Shown piece after piece: positions 1-9,230 of a stretch of 64,000 bases of DNA. The DNA is taken from contig CP058931.1 in NCBI GenBank assembly GCA_024760505.1, positions 1,188,001-1,252,000 of the forward strand, read 5' to 3'. Position numbers and translations under genes: made by a program. The DNA is from Nitrospira sp. GTDB taxonomy: Bacteria > Nitrospirota > Nitrospiria > Nitrospirales > UBA8639. How positions within the stretch are numbered: position 1 is the first letter of the stretch; each line of letters starts with the position of its first letter. The notes beneath the pieces were generated by a model. That model searched no databases. It was not told where the DNA came from and saw only the letters and a program-made list of their open reading frames with translations.

Positions 1-219
1 ACAGGGATGGCTGGTGGGACCTTGTTCGCAGTTAAGGGACTTGGCCAGGATGCGCGCGACAGTGGTTTTGCCGACTCCCCGCATGCCGGAGAAGACATAG
101 GCATGGGCGACGCGTTTGCGGTCGATCGCATTGGTGAGTGTTTGCACGACATGGGACTGCCCCAGGACTTCCTGAAAATTGGTCGGGCGGTATTTCCGTG
201 CGGAAACTTGAAATTCCAT
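1..219 (-). CDS. dnaX: DNA polymerase III tau/gamma subunit, N-terminal part (runs off window)
   Basis: This is the 5' end of the clamp-loader ATPase gene; the other ~90% lies before base 1. The 73 visible codons begin MEFQVSARKYRP and contain the DnaX signature (S-x-K/R-YRP-x-x-F-x-E-V-x-GQ) followed by HAYVFSGMRGVGKTT, whose Walker A motif GMRGVGKT (~45-52) binds ATP. CNCEQ-type cysteines of the zinc module begin near the cut edge. The protein loads the beta clamp at the replication fork. It lies directly downstream of the SRP RNA gene on the same strand, a common bacterial arrangement. The start at 219 gives the canonical family N-terminus. Confidence 0.95.
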   Translation of the reverse strand, partial: MEFQVSARKYRPTNFQEVLGQSHVVQTLTNAIDRKRVAHAYVFSGMRGVGKTTVARILAKSLNCEQGPTSHPC

Positions 220-314
220 AATTCGCGTTAATCAGGAAAGGATCGGTTCGTTATGTGCCCTCGAAGACTGCCGTCCGGTACCAAAGCACGGAGAGTCAGC
301 CGATAAAGTTAGTC

Positions 315-415
315 GGGGCCAGGTGATCCTGCGGCACACAGACTAGCCCACGTACCGTTGCTTCCTTCCGGACCTGGCGGGGTTTGCAGGATTCTGTCGC
401 ACAGGGCCCAGCCCC
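315..415 (-). ncRNA. ffs: Signal recognition particle RNA (small bacterial 4.5S type)
   Basis: The minus strand holds the hallmark SRP RNA apical sequence GGTCCGGAAGGAAGCA, which binds Ffh and carries the GGAA tetraloop. The flanks pair into one long hairpin: GGGGC...AATCCTGC on the 5' side with GCAGGATCACCTGGCCCC on the 3' side, giving a ~100-nt rod. It lies between tRNA-Ser and dnaX, a frequent genomic neighbourhood. Ends are set from the outermost pairing and may be off by a few bases. Confidence 0.93.
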
Positions 416-502
416 TAAGTGCAGTCTCGATGGTACATCGCCTCACGGACTGGAGAAAATCATCTTTTGAGGATATCAGTGATCCTCACGGCGGACCAAA
501 TA

Positions 503-592
503 TGGCGGAGAGGGTGGGTTTCGAACCCACGGTACCATTGCTGGCACACGTGATTTCCAGTCACGCCGATTCGGCCACTCTCGCACCTCTCC
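503..592 (-). tRNA. tRNA-Ser (anticodon GGA)
   Basis: A class II tRNA with a 7-bp acceptor stem (GGAGAGG/CCTCTCC), discriminator G and encoded CCA. The anticodon arm GTGACTGGAAATCAC places GGA in the loop (reads UCC/UCU). A long variable arm of about 19 nt, as expected for serine, precedes the T arm GTGGGTTCGAAACCCAC. It lies upstream of ffs and dnaX on the same strand. Confidence 0.96.
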
Positions 593-853
593 GCGAATGG
601 GTATCTACTTTGCGGCGACTGAACCTCTGATGAAGCCGTTTGTCTTTTGGAGGGGATCTGTTCATCCCATCTTCGTTATCTTCTTCACCGGGGATCTGTT
701 TGGTGAAAGGTTGCCATCTTACCATGGGGGTCTGGGGGCGACAAGCAAGAAGGGGGAATAGTTGCGAGTAGGGCGAGGAAGGGACAAGGAGAGAACGCCC
801 ACCCTGTTTCCGGCCATTCAATCCTTAACGTTTCATGCCCTCCCTATATCATG

Positions 854-1660
854 TTAGGAGGTTCGGGATTGGAACATTCGTTGGCGTCGTGAAGATCGAT
901 GCAGGGCGGCAAACAAATGGCCCCGAAAGAAGAGCATGAAAACCGTCACAATGGGAGTGAGTCCGAGGACGATAACGAAACTCATGTCGGAGGACATCCC
1001 TAATAAAGAGAGCCACTCGGATAGCACGGAAAAGGGCAACGTGATGAGATGCCAGAAGTCCAGCCCCCCCCGCCTTCCCGCCTGGCTGGACATTTCAAAG
1101 AAAAATGTCAGGCCGAATGGGCCGAAGACGATGGCCACAGGAAAAAACCATTCGATCCAATTTTCAACGACAAAATCATAACTTTCCCGGACAACCTCGA
1201 GGGCGGATCCGTTCCGGCTCTGGTAAATTACTTCCGGTACTGGATTGAGTAAGACGAAAATCAAGAAAAATACGGCTGTGCCAATCAGCGGTTGGTAGGG
1301 ATTGGTCTGTAGCCCCATTTCGAGGAATAACAAGGGAAACCACACCATAAATCCAACAGAAATAACCTCCCAAAAATATTGCCCCATACTTGGCAGGATA
1401 TCCGGCCAACTCACTCGACGGGCGCCAAGGACGGCCTGTTCCGTCAGGCTCAGGGTGGAACCAATGACAAGGGCATTGAGGGCACCCAGGATAAACCCTC
1501 CGATCATTCCAAGCGGAGCGATGAGAGAGGTGACAAGCACGAGGCCTAAGGCAAAGGCGAGGAGGACCGGAATCAAGATCCACGCGCGCGTGAAGGATTG
1601 GATCGAGGCGAGCAGCGCTTGATGGTACAGTCGAACTGTGGCCTGGAAGAAACTCTGCAT
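854..1660 (-). CDS. Polytopic inner-membrane protein of unknown function
   Basis: A 268-residue protein with about six hydrophobic segments (e.g. AWILIPVLLAFALGLVLV near residue 30 and IVLGLTPIVTVFMLFF near the C-terminus) and a basic C-terminal tail. I recognise no family motif. The open frame continues upstream to 1810 with no sensible N-terminus. I chose the ATG at 1660, which gives MQSFFQATVRLYHQ and leaves 25 bases after the stop of the preceding small gene (1686-1931), so the two are probably one transcript. The general look resembles uncharacterised multi-pass proteins that coat the inner membrane; no function is assigned. Confidence 0.7.
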   Translation of the reverse strand: MQSFFQATVRLYHQALLASIQSFTRAWILIPVLLAFALGLVLVTSLIAPLGMIGGFILGALNALVIGSTLSLTEQAVLGARRVSWPDILPSMGQYFWEVISVGFMVWFPLLFLEMGLQTNPYQPLIGTAVFFLIFVLLNPVPEVIYQSRNGSALEVVRESYDFVVENWIEWFFPVAIVFGPFGLTFFFEMSSQAGRRGGLDFWHLITLPFSVLSEWLSLLGMSSDMSFVIVLGLTPIVTVFMLFFRGHLFAALHRSSRRQRMFQSRTS

Positions 1661-1685
1661 GAGGCGAGGGAATGCTCCGCAGTTC

Positions 1686-1931
1686 TTAATCTTTGCTTGG
1701 CGGAGGGGATTGTATGTTGATGATGTCCTGTTGTCGCTGATCCCGGTCTTGTCGGATTTTTTGTAGCCGGCTAGGACGATTCCAGGTCCACCATTTGACA
1801 TGATCCGCAAAAGTGGGCGAGGGAGGGGTCGCGGACCCTACCGGTGACTCTTGAAAGTCATACCCTTGATATTTATCCTTTTTATCCAGGAATTTCTGGT
1901 AAATATCTTGATAGAGCTGTTTTAAGGTCAT
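1686..1931 (-). CDS. Small hydrophilic protein of unknown function
   Basis: An 81-residue charged protein (MTLKQLYQDIYQKFLDKKDKY...) with a probable N-terminal amphipathic helix followed by a Pro/Ser- and Arg/Gln-rich tail; no signal peptide or membrane segment. A GGTAAGG sequence sits ~10 bases before the ATG at 1931. It lies immediately upstream of the membrane-protein gene at 854-1660, 25 bases apart on the same strand, suggesting a two-gene operon. No family recognised. Confidence 0.55.
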   Translation of the reverse strand: MTLKQLYQDIYQKFLDKKDKYQGYDFQESPVGSATPPSPTFADHVKWWTWNRPSRLQKIRQDRDQRQQDIINIQSPPPSKD

Positions 1932-2404
1932 AGAGTGTTACCTTACCCAACTCCCTCAAGTCGATCAAGAGGGAAAATCCATAGGAAGGTTGAGAAAACA
2001 GGTGGGTGGTGTTTGCTCCCTTCGATAATGCGCATGAGTCATGGGTCTGTTCTAATCTTCAAATTGTGGGTATAGTTTGGCTGGTGGGGGTTTTTCTACA
2101 CACTTCATTCCATACACATCGAGTAGCATGATTACTTGATGAGGGGGGAGATGAAGCATCCGATCGGGTTAAGGAGGACGATTGACTCGTTCATCTTCGA
2201 ACATTTCCCCCCGATCAACTCGGATTGTAGTTGCAGTGCTTCCGGGAGGACTATTTTCGTTACCGGAATTTTAGGATGGCCTGAAGGAGATGGACGTTTT
2301 ATAATAGGGAGGCTTGGTAGAGTGGAGGGGTTTTGTTTACCCTGTGGATTCCAGGAAGAGAACCTCTTTTTACAGTCGCTGGAATGTGGCGAAAACGGTT
2401 ACGG
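1932..2404. other. Intergenic region without a recognised gene
   Basis: This stretch lies between the divergently arranged small gene (minus) and tRNA-Leu (plus). It presumably carries promoters for both, but I could not pick out a convincing -35/-10 pair. An open frame across 2136-2441 runs into the tRNA and lacks coding character. Confidence 0.4.
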
Positions 2405-2487
2405 GCGAGAGTGGCGGAACTGGCAGACGCGCGAGACTTAGGATCTCGTGGGTAACCGTGGGGGTTCAAGTCCCCCCTCTCGCACCA
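2405..2487 (+). tRNA. tRNA-Leu (anticodon TAG)
   Basis: A class II tRNA with acceptor stem GCGAGAG/CTCTCGC, discriminator A and encoded CCA. The anticodon arm CGAGACTTAGGATCTCG has TAG in the loop (reads CUA and other CUN codons). A variable arm and the T arm GGGGGTTCAAGTCCCCC follow. It ends 53 bases before the trigger factor start. Confidence 0.96.
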
Positions 2488-2540
2488 TTTCTTAACATTT
2501 ATATTCTTTATTGTGTTCTTTTACAAGGATGAATGCTCTT

Positions 2541-3866
2541 ATGAAGTTAGAAATGACAGAGCTCGGGCCGGTGAAACGGTCGTTGAAAATTGAAGTTCCC
2601 GAAGAAGCCGTCAAAAGCGAATTTCAAAAGGTGTATGCCCAGTTGAGGCGTCAAGCCAAAATTCCTGGATTTCGACCCGGGAAAGCGCCAATCGCCTTAT
2701 TAGAAAAACGGTATGCCGATCTTGTTGAGCAAGATGTGGTGCAGCGGTTGGTGCCCGATTATTATCAACGAGCGGTGAAGGAAGCCGGGGTGGTCCCTAT
2801 TCTTGTTGATATTCCACCATTGGAACGAATGAAAGTGAAGTCCAATGGTCCCTTTACCTTTACAGCTACAGTGGAAATAAAGCCCACGATTCAATTAGGG
2901 GATTATCGACCACCGAATCCTATTTCTTTGAAACGGGATGCCCGAACGGTTACAGATGATCAGGTTGAAAAGGCGCTCCAGAGCCTCCGGGAGCAACATG
3001 CCGAGCTTGACGTGGTTCCTGAAGGAACCCCTCTTCGTGAAGGATTGCATGCGGTGTTGTCTATTGAGGGGTTTGTAGAGGACCAGCCATTGGAAGGAAC
3101 TCAGAAAAAAGGGCATCTTCTGCACATTGGGTCCAAGTCGCCGATACTGGGTGTGGAATTGGATGAGTATCTCATCGGAAAAAAGGCCGGTGACATGATT
3201 GATATTCCGCAACCCTTTCCCGCCAATCATCCTGATCCTCACCTCGCCGGTAAGACCATGGTCCTTAAGGTGACGATTGATGCGGTGAAAGAGCAGAAGC
3301 TCCCGGAACTGGATGATGAATTCGCCAAGGATTGCGGCGACTACGATTCACTGGAGCATCTCAAAACCACCATCAACACCCAATTGGATAATTTCCTGAA
3401 ACAGGATCTTGAAGAAGGGTATAAAGACCAGGTGATTGAACGCTTGTTGCAGATGCACCACTTTGAAATTCCCGAGGTTCTGATTGAACGGGAGCTTCAG
3501 ACGCTCATTCGACAAAAAATGCTGAAGGACCATCGCCATGCCCATCGTGAGGATGACGTGGAAGAGCCCTTACGATTACAAGAAGAGGCTAAGCGCCTCC
3601 AACAAGAATTGCATCCGGAAGCCAAGCGGCGTGTGAAGCTGAGTTTGATTCTGGATGCGATCGTTCAGAAAGAAGGCCTTCATGTTACCGAGGATGAGGT
3701 GAACGCCGAAATTCAAAAACTGGCCACCTCCTTAAAGCTCCCGGTTGGTGAAATTCAACGCATGGTCGAAGCCGGTGGGCAGGGTGCGCAGGAGGAGTTC
3801 CGCGAGCGGATGAAGGCGGAAAAAGCCTTGCAGTTCGTCTATCAAAATGCGGTCATTCAGGGGTAA
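2541..3866 (+). CDS. tig: Trigger factor, ribosome-associated chaperone / prolyl isomerase
   Basis: A 441-residue trigger factor. Residues 1-~115 form the ribosome-binding domain with the signature GFRPGKAP (43-50) that docks on protein L23. The middle (~150-240) is the FKBP-like PPIase insert, and the remainder is the helical SurA-like substrate cradle. It folds nascent chains leaving the ribosome. Three in-frame starts are possible (2511, 2529, 2541). I chose 2541 (MKLEMTELGPVKRSL) because AAGGA lies 11 bases upstream and the N-terminus then matches the family. It is followed by clpP and clpX, the classic tig-clpP-clpX order, linking folding and degradation. Confidence 0.96.
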   Translation: MKLEMTELGPVKRSLKIEVPEEAVKSEFQKVYAQLRRQAKIPGFRPGKAPIALLEKRYADLVEQDVVQRLVPDYYQRAVKEAGVVPILVDIPPLERMKVKSNGPFTFTATVEIKPTIQLGDYRPPNPISLKRDARTVTDDQVEKALQSLREQHAELDVVPEGTPLREGLHAVLSIEGFVEDQPLEGTQKKGHLLHIGSKSPILGVELDEYLIGKKAGDMIDIPQPFPANHPDPHLAGKTMVLKVTIDAVKEQKLPELDDEFAKDCGDYDSLEHLKTTINTQLDNFLKQDLEEGYKDQVIERLLQMHHFEIPEVLIERELQTLIRQKMLKDHRHAHREDDVEEPLRLQEEAKRLQQELHPEAKRRVKLSLILDAIVQKEGLHVTEDEVNAEIQKLATSLKLPVGEIQRMVEAGGQGAQEEFRERMKAEKALQFVYQNAVIQG

Positions 3867-3947
3867 CGGGTCGTACAACCCTTCTGAATGCACCTGTTCT
3901 GATATCTGTATTTGATACCTATTTACAACACGAGGAGGTCTCAGGGA

Positions 3948-4577
3948 ATGCTCATTCCGATGGTTATTGAACAAACGAATCGAGGCGAACGGTCATATGA
4001 TATTTATTCGCGCCTCTTAAAAGATCGGATCATTTTTGTTGGAGCGCCGATCGATGATATGTTTGCGAATGTCATCATTGCTCAGCTGTTATTCTTGGAA
4101 TCCGAAGACCCGGAAAAGGACATTCATCTGTATGTCAATTCACCTGGCGGAAGTGTGACGGCGGGGATGGGGATCTATGATACGATGCAATATGTGAGGT
4201 CGCCCATCAACACCATCTGTTTAGGCCAAGCGGCAAGCATGGGGGCCTTGTTATTAACAGCAGGGACTAAAGGTAAGCGTTTTGCTCTTCCCAATGCACG
4301 CGTGATGATTCATCAACCGATGGGAGGATTTCAGGGCCAAGCGACGGAGATTGATATTCATGCTCGGGAGATTTTAAAGATCCGCGAAAAATTGAATGAA
4401 ATTATGGCCTTTCACACAGGGCAGCCTCTGGCTAAAATTTCTGAAGACACGGAACGGGATTATTTTCTATCAGGGGAAGAAGCCAAAGCGTACGGATTAA
4501 TTGATGAGGTCATCGTCCGAAGTCAGGAAAAGGGGCACAAGGACGACACCAAGTCAGGTTCAAAAAGTAAGGATTAA
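3948..4577 (+). CDS. clpP: ATP-dependent Clp protease proteolytic subunit
   Basis: A 209-residue serine peptidase of the Clp barrel. The catalytic triad is visible as Ser97 (GQAASMGA), His122 (MIHQPMGG) and Asp171 (TERDYFLS), the positions known for mature E. coli ClpP. The oxyanion region SPGGSV is at 65-70. The start at 3948 (MLIPMVIEQ) follows GAGGAGG and gives the usual short N-terminus; the frame stays open back to 3912 but lacks a ribosome site there. It assembles as two heptamers that degrade substrates threaded by ClpX, encoded 20 bases downstream. Confidence 0.97.
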   Translation: MLIPMVIEQTNRGERSYDIYSRLLKDRIIFVGAPIDDMFANVIIAQLLFLESEDPEKDIHLYVNSPGGSVTAGMGIYDTMQYVRSPINTICLGQAASMGALLLTAGTKGKRFALPNARVMIHQPMGGFQGQATEIDIHAREILKIREKLNEIMAFHTGQPLAKISEDTERDYFLSGEEAKAYGLIDEVIVRSQEKGHKDDTKSGSKSKD

Positions 4578-4597
4578 GGGCAAAGGAGGCATTTCTT

Positions 4598-5857
4598 ATG
4601 GCGAGACAAGCGAAGTCCGAAGCCAATCTTCGTTGCTCCTTCTGTGGCAAGAACCGTGATCAGGTTCGAAAGCTCATTGCGGGTCCGACCGTCTATATTT
4701 GTGATGAATGTGTCGGCTTGTGTAATGAAATTATCTCCGAGGATTGGCAGGAGTCTCGCCAGGAGATTTCGGCGAAACTGTGCAAGCCGGTGGATATCCA
4801 CCAGCATCTTGATCAATACATTATCGGACAGGATCAGGCAAAAAAGGTTCTCTCGGTTGCCGTCTATAATCATTATAAGCGCATATCAGCAAATGAAATC
4901 GGGGATGTTGAACTTCAAAAGGGCAATATTCTGATTGTCGGACCGACCGGAACAGGAAAAACCTTATTTGCCCAGACACTAGCCCATTACCTGGATGTAC
5001 CATTTACGATTGCAGATGCGACGACACTGACGGAAGCCGGGTATGTCGGTGAAGATGTTGAAAATATTATTTTAAAACTTCTGCAGGCTGCAGACTATGA
5101 GGTTGAGCGTGCAGAACGGGGCATTGTGTATATTGATGAAATTGACAAAATTACCCGCAAGGCCGATAGCCCTTCGATTACCCGTGATGTCTCCGGTGAG
5201 GGTGTCCAGCAGGCATTGTTAAAACTCATTGAAGGGACCGTGGCCAATGTGCCCCCTCAAGGAGGAAGAAAACATCCCCATCAGGAGTTTATTCAAGTCA
5301 ATACGACCAATATATTATTTATTTGTGGTGGGGCGTTCGTGGGGTTGGATTCCATCATTGAGCGGAGGTTGAACCAAAAGCGGATGGGCTTTGGCGCCGA
5401 TGTCCAGATACGTGGGCAACATCAAATTGGTGACTTATTCTCCAAAGTGGAACCGGAAGATTTACTCCAATATGGGTTAATTCCTGAAATTATCGGTCGC
5501 CTGCCGATTGTCGCGGCGCTTGATCAATTGGATGAACCGGCATTGGTCCGCATTTTAACGGAACCCAAAAACGCCTTGATCAAGCAATATCAAAAGTTAT
5601 TGTCCTTGGATAAAGTGAAATTAAAGTTTGCCGATGGAGCGCTATTGGCGATTGCCAAAAAGGCCCATCTGCAAAAAACAGGAGCGCGTGGACTTCGGGC
5701 GGTCTTAGAGTCGGTGATGTTGGACTTGATGTATGAGCTGCCGTCGCAGGCGGAGGTGAAAGAGGTGTTGGTGACCGAAGAGTTTATTCACGGCAAAGGT
5801 GAGCCCATCAAAGTCTTTGAGCATCAGAAAGGGATCAAGCCCGCTGTCGGATCTTAA
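4598..5857 (+). CDS. clpX: Clp protease ATP-binding unfoldase subunit ClpX
   Basis: A 419-residue AAA+ unfoldase. The N-terminal C4 zinc domain uses Cys13, Cys16, Cys35 and Cys38. Walker A is GPTGTGKT at 115-122 and Walker B is [10 protein letters not shown]. The pore loop GYVGED and the RKH-type segment [10 protein letters not shown], which contacts substrate tags, are present. AAGGAGG precedes the ATG by 8 bases. ClpX recognises, unfolds and feeds substrates to ClpP. The stop codon TAA at 5855-5857 overlaps the stop of the convergent topA remnant (5854-5856) through a shared TTAA, so the transcripts run head to head. Confidence 0.97.
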   Translation: MARQAKSEANLRCSFCGKNRDQVRKLIAGPTVYICDECVGLCNEIISEDWQESRQEISAKLCKPVDIHQHLDQYIIGQDQAKKVLSVAVYNHYKRISANEIGDVELQKGNILIVGPTGTGKTLFAQTLAHYLDVPFTIADATTLTEAGYVGEDVENIILKLLQAADYEVERAERGIVYIDEIDKITRKADSPSITRDVSGEGVQQALLKLIEGTVANVPPQGGRKHPHQEFIQVNTTNILFICGGAFVGLDSIIERRLNQKRMGFGADVQIRGQHQIGDLFSKVEPEDLLQYGLIPEIIGRLPIVAALDQLDEPALVRILTEPKNALIKQYQKLLSLDKVKLKFADGALLAIAKKAHLQKTGARGLRAVLESVMLDLMYELPSQAEVKEVLVTEEFIHGKGEPIKVFEHQKGIKPAVGS

Positions 5858-6203
5858 GCTAGTTCCAGGCTCTTCTCCGTTGGTGTCGCTATCTCCTCAT
5901 ACCCGCATTCCGAATTGTGACAGAGAATTTTGCTTCCCGTTTGTTTCCTGATTTTTTCGATCAAAAATGGAGCCTGGTATTGTGGGCAGGAACCATTGAT
6001 GGGTCGATCCCAGATCGCAACGGTGCAGGTAGGATAATTGCTCCAGGAATACAATGTCTTGCCTTTTTTGGGGCCCTTTTGAACCAGGTCTCCCCTGCAA
6101 TCCTTGACAGCGCATTTGACGCCTAGCTTTAAGGATTTTGTGGTTTTACATTCGGGGTATTGAGAGCAGGCGAGGAATTTTCAAATCGGCCGCGTTCCCC
6201 CGA
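5854..6203 (-). pseudogene. topA: topA 3' remnant: C-terminal zinc fingers of DNA topoisomerase I
   Basis: In one frame from ~6190 to the TAA at 5854 the minus strand reads FLACSQYPECKTT, then VKCAVKDCRGDL, SNYPTCTVAIWDRPI and ILCHNSECGYEE, which is the C-terminal zinc-finger tail of bacterial TopA. It has no start of its own and is broken. The residues GERGRF that should precede FLACS are in another frame, separated by about 8 extra bases containing a TGA. Finger cysteines are replaced where TopA has YGCSNYP (here YSWSNYP) and CPQC (here CPQY). It begins immediately after the topB stop codon. The matching 5' remnant is at 9231-9383. I infer that the middle of topA was replaced by topB. Confidence 0.85.
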
Positions 6204-8825
6204 TCATTGACGGGGTTTGAGTTTTTTGGCTGTACGAGCTGGTTTCTTAGTAGCCGATTTTTTTGCCGACGGTTTCTTGGTCTCGGCCTTCTTCGAGGGC
6301 AACTTTTTGCCGCTCGCGGCCTGGTCGTCGCCGGTCTTGGGTTTCCGGGCCTCAAATTCGAAGCCGACTTTCCCGTCATCTCCGCATTTCAGGTAAGCCT
6401 TGAACTTGCGACGGGTTCGTGATGAAACAAAGCCGGTCAGCAATTCGGTTCTGCCTTCGCTCAGCAATTTTCTGATCTGAGCGGGTTCGATTTCCTGTTG
6501 CAGTATGACTTTGCCCGTTCGAAAATCGCAAGTCTTGTTCGGGCCGACCGCCTTTTCACAGGTATAATTCATTCCATGTTCATAAACCGATGACTGACAC
6601 TTCGGGCAACTGCCGAGTGATTCTTGGCCGTGAAAATCAACCGGTTCACTGTTTTCATCGTCATCATTTTGACCGAAGTCAAATTCCAGCTTGTGTTCAT
6701 CGTTCAGTTTGAGGATTGCCGCAAACGGCCGGCCAAGCCGACTGCGAAATCCCTGCAACGGACCAATCGTGCGTTCGGCAATCAGAATTTCTGCTTCGGG
6801 TACTTCCAATTGACGGCTGCCCGGAATTTTCGTAATTGAAAAATCGCATTGCGTGCAGGAGAATCGTTTGTAGTTTTCTTTAACCAGACCACCGCATTTG
6901 GGGCAGGGTGACTGCAGTGTTGAGTAATCGCCTGGAACGGTGGTTGCGCCGTAATTTTTGGCTCTCGCAACAATTTGTTCAACTACATTGCTGATTTGTT
7001 CCATGAACGCTTTGCGGTCCAACTGACCTCGTTCTATCTGCGAAAGTTTGCTTTCCCATTCGCCGGTCAGTTCCGGCATCGTAAGTTCGGTCACCCCCAA
7101 ACCGCGCAATAAGGTCAACAGTTGAAAGGCCTTGGTGGTAGGCAGCAGTGACTTGTCTTTGCGCAATAGATAGTTCTCGCTAATTAAGCCTTCGATGATC
7201 GCTGCGCGGGTTGCCGGTGTGCCCAGACCTTTTCCAGACATGGCTTCGCGCAAGTCATCATCATCAATCAGCTTGCCGGCGCCTTCCATCGCAGAAAGCA
7301 GTGTGGCTTCGGTATATCTGGCTGGTGGTTTGGTCGCCATGTCGCGAATTTCAATATCGCTAACCGTAGCTTTTTCATTCTCCCCAACCGCTACGAGCGT
7401 GCCTTCACCGGCAATGGCTTCACGGCCGTAAATGGCCAACCAACCCGGTTTGACCATTACCTTGCCTTCGGTCTTGAAGTGGTGCCTGTCAATCTGTGAG
7501 ATACGGGTGGTGTTTCGAAACTCCGCAGGTGGGAAAAAGACCGCCATGAATCGACGTACGACCAGGTCGTATATCTTGGCTTCGGCTTCGCTGAGGTTCT
7601 TGGGTGCCTGCAATGTGGGGATAATGGCGAAGTGATCGGAAATTTTCGCGTCATTGAAAATACGTTTGTTCGGTTGGACCCAGTCATTGCTCAGAATTTT
7701 CGCCGCATGCGGCCCTATGGGATTGCCGCCGCTACCGCCGGTCATGGCTGACAAACGATCACTTGCCTCATCACGCAGAATGCCCAGGGTATCTTGCACG
7801 GTAGAGAGATAGTCTTCCGGCAGAGCACGCGAATCGGTTCTTGGATACGTCAACACCTTGTGGCGTTCATAGAGCGCTTGCGCCAGCGATAATGTTGTCT
7901 TGGCCGAAAAGCCAAACCGGGCATTGCCTTCACGTTGCAGACTCGTCAGGTCAAACAGCATCGGTGCGCTTTGCGTCGTCGGCTTGGTTTCTTCAGTGAC
8001 CACCGCCTGCTGACTCTGGCAGGCCTGCCTGATTGCTTCAGCCTGATTGCGTTCCCAAAGTCTCTCTGCGCGCCGTTCTGCGTCTTCGTCATTCTTTTTG
8101 AAGATCGTATCAAACCAGCGACCTGAATACTGTCCGGCCTCGACATCAAACTGGGCATGTACTTCGAAGTAGGGCCGCGAGACGAATTGCTTGATCTGTT
8201 CCTCGCGCTCCACGACGATGGCCAGGGTGGGTGTTTGAACCCGGCCAACAGTGGTGAGGTAAAAACCCCCGTCTTGGGAGTTGAACGCCGTCATAGCCCT
8301 GGTGCCGTTAATGCCAACCAGCCAGTCTGCTTCTGCCCGACAGCGGGCGGCATCAGCGAGCGGCTTCATTTGTTCATCCTCGCGCAGTTCCTCAAATGCT
8401 TCGCGAATGGCCTTGGGCGTCATGGACTGCAGCCAAAGCCGGCTTATCGGTTGCTTAGCCTTAGTGTGTTGGACAATCAGTCTGAAGATCAGCTCCCCTT
8501 CGCGCCCGGCGTCACAGGCGTTGATAATTCGGTCGATATCTTTGCGGCTGATCAGCTTGGCGAGCAACTTAAGCCGGTCTTCGGTGCGGGCGATTGGGTT
8601 CAGGTCAAAGTGATCGGGAATGACCGGCAGGTTGGCAAAAGACCACTTGCCACGTTTGACCTCTGCGTTGTCAGGCGCCTTGATCTCAAGTAGGTGCCCA
8701 ACGGCTGAAGTTACAACATAGTCGTCACCTTCAAAATAATCCTTCTCGCGTTTCAGTCCGCCAAGCGAATGTGCGATGTCGGCTGCAACAGAGGGCTTCT
8801 CGGCAATTATCAGCGATTTACTCAT
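6204..8825 (-). CDS. topB: DNA topoisomerase III
   Basis: An 873-residue type IA topoisomerase that cuts one strand, passes another and decatenates replication or recombination intermediates. The TOPRIM domain has catalytic Glu9 (IIAEKPS) and DAGREGE at 105-111. The active-site tyrosine is Tyr327 in YPRTDSR, the form typical of TopB. Two zinc modules (CPKCGGLVKE..., CPKCQSSVYE...) and a Lys/Ala-rich tail end the protein. The ATG at 8825 gives MSKSLIIAEKP; a TTG lies six bases upstream. It closely resembles proteobacterial TopB, in which topB often sits near dprA. Here it occupies the topA position downstream of dprA and is flanked by topA fragments, consistent with acquisition by transfer. 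Confidence 0.95.
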   Translation of the reverse strand: MSKSLIIAEKPSVAADIAHSLGGLKREKDYFEGDDYVVTSAVGHLLEIKAPDNAEVKRGKWSFANLPVIPDHFDLNPIARTEDRLKLLAKLISRKDIDRIINACDAGREGELIFRLIVQHTKAKQPISRLWLQSMTPKAIREAFEELREDEQMKPLADAARCRAEADWLVGINGTRAMTAFNSQDGGFYLTTVGRVQTPTLAIVVEREEQIKQFVSRPYFEVHAQFDVEAGQYSGRWFDTIFKKNDEDAERRAERLWERNQAEAIRQACQSQQAVVTEETKPTTQSAPMLFDLTSLQREGNARFGFSAKTTLSLAQALYERHKVLTYPRTDSRALPEDYLSTVQDTLGILRDEASDRLSAMTGGSGGNPIGPHAAKILSNDWVQPNKRIFNDAKISDHFAIIPTLQAPKNLSEAEAKIYDLVVRRFMAVFFPPAEFRNTTRISQIDRHHFKTEGKVMVKPGWLAIYGREAIAGEGTLVAVGENEKATVSDIEIRDMATKPPARYTEATLLSAMEGAGKLIDDDDLREAMSGKGLGTPATRAAIIEGLISENYLLRKDKSLLPTTKAFQLLTLLRGLGVTELTMPELTGEWESKLSQIERGQLDRKAFMEQISNVVEQIVARAKNYGATTVPGDYSTLQSPCPKCGGLVKENYKRFSCTQCDFSITKIPGSRQLEVPEAEILIAERTIGPLQGFRSRLGRPFAAILKLNDEHKLEFDFGQNDDDENSEPVDFHGQESLGSCPKCQSSVYEHGMNYTCEKAVGPNKTCDFRTGKVILQQEIEPAQIRKLLSEGRTELLTGFVSSRTRRKFKAYLKCGDDGKVGFEFEARKPKTGDDQAASGKKLPSKKAETKKPSAKKSATKKPARTAKKLKPRQ

Positions 8826-9078
8826 TAGCAACCACTACCAGGGATGGCTCCTTTGGTATCTTTGATGTAAGGGAAACCGATACTCACGCGTGCAAGATCC
8901 ACTACAAACTCAGGGCGAAAATGGTGTTGTCACACTTCACCTGCTGCGATGTGACTGGTTTTTTCGCGTGCTCATCATAATGATGGCGTAGGGTAGAGGC
9001 AAGTTAGGCTGGGTGTTCAACTCATTTTTTCCAGCGGCCGCAGCCTTTCCAGCCAGCCGCCAAGGCTAGCCCGCCGAC

Positions 9079-9230
9079 GGTTCTGTCGCAAATTTTTTTT
9101 GAAGGCAATAAGGGGTTTTTTGCTCCGTGTCTGACAGATGAAAATGGCTATCTTTTCTGGTTTTTTCAACTCGGGCCAACCTGGAAACCCGTGGCGTATC
9201 TTACAAATCTATTTTTTTTGCGACAGAACC
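9079..9230. mobile_element. MITE-like element with IS6-type terminal inverted repeats
   Basis: The 152-bp segment is bounded by a perfect 14-bp inverted repeat: GGTTCTGTCGCAAA at 9079-9092 and its complement at 9217-9230. This matches the style of IS6/IS26-family ends (GGCACTGTTGCAAA in IS26). No transposase fragment is recognisable inside, so it is either a non-autonomous MITE or the joined ends of a deleted IS. No 8-bp target duplication flanks it. The right edge is exactly where topA homology stops, implicating the element in truncating topA. Confidence 0.7.

Noticed and set aside
561..821. Minus-strand open frame next to tRNA-Ser
   Set aside because: It overlaps the tRNA gene and has no coding character.
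2136..2510. Plus-strand open frames before tig
   Set aside because: They run through tRNA-Leu and lack ribosome sites or motifs.
8157..8693. 178-codon plus-strand open frame inside topB
   Set aside because: It is antisense to the strongly conserved topB sequence and has no ribosome site or recognisable motif.
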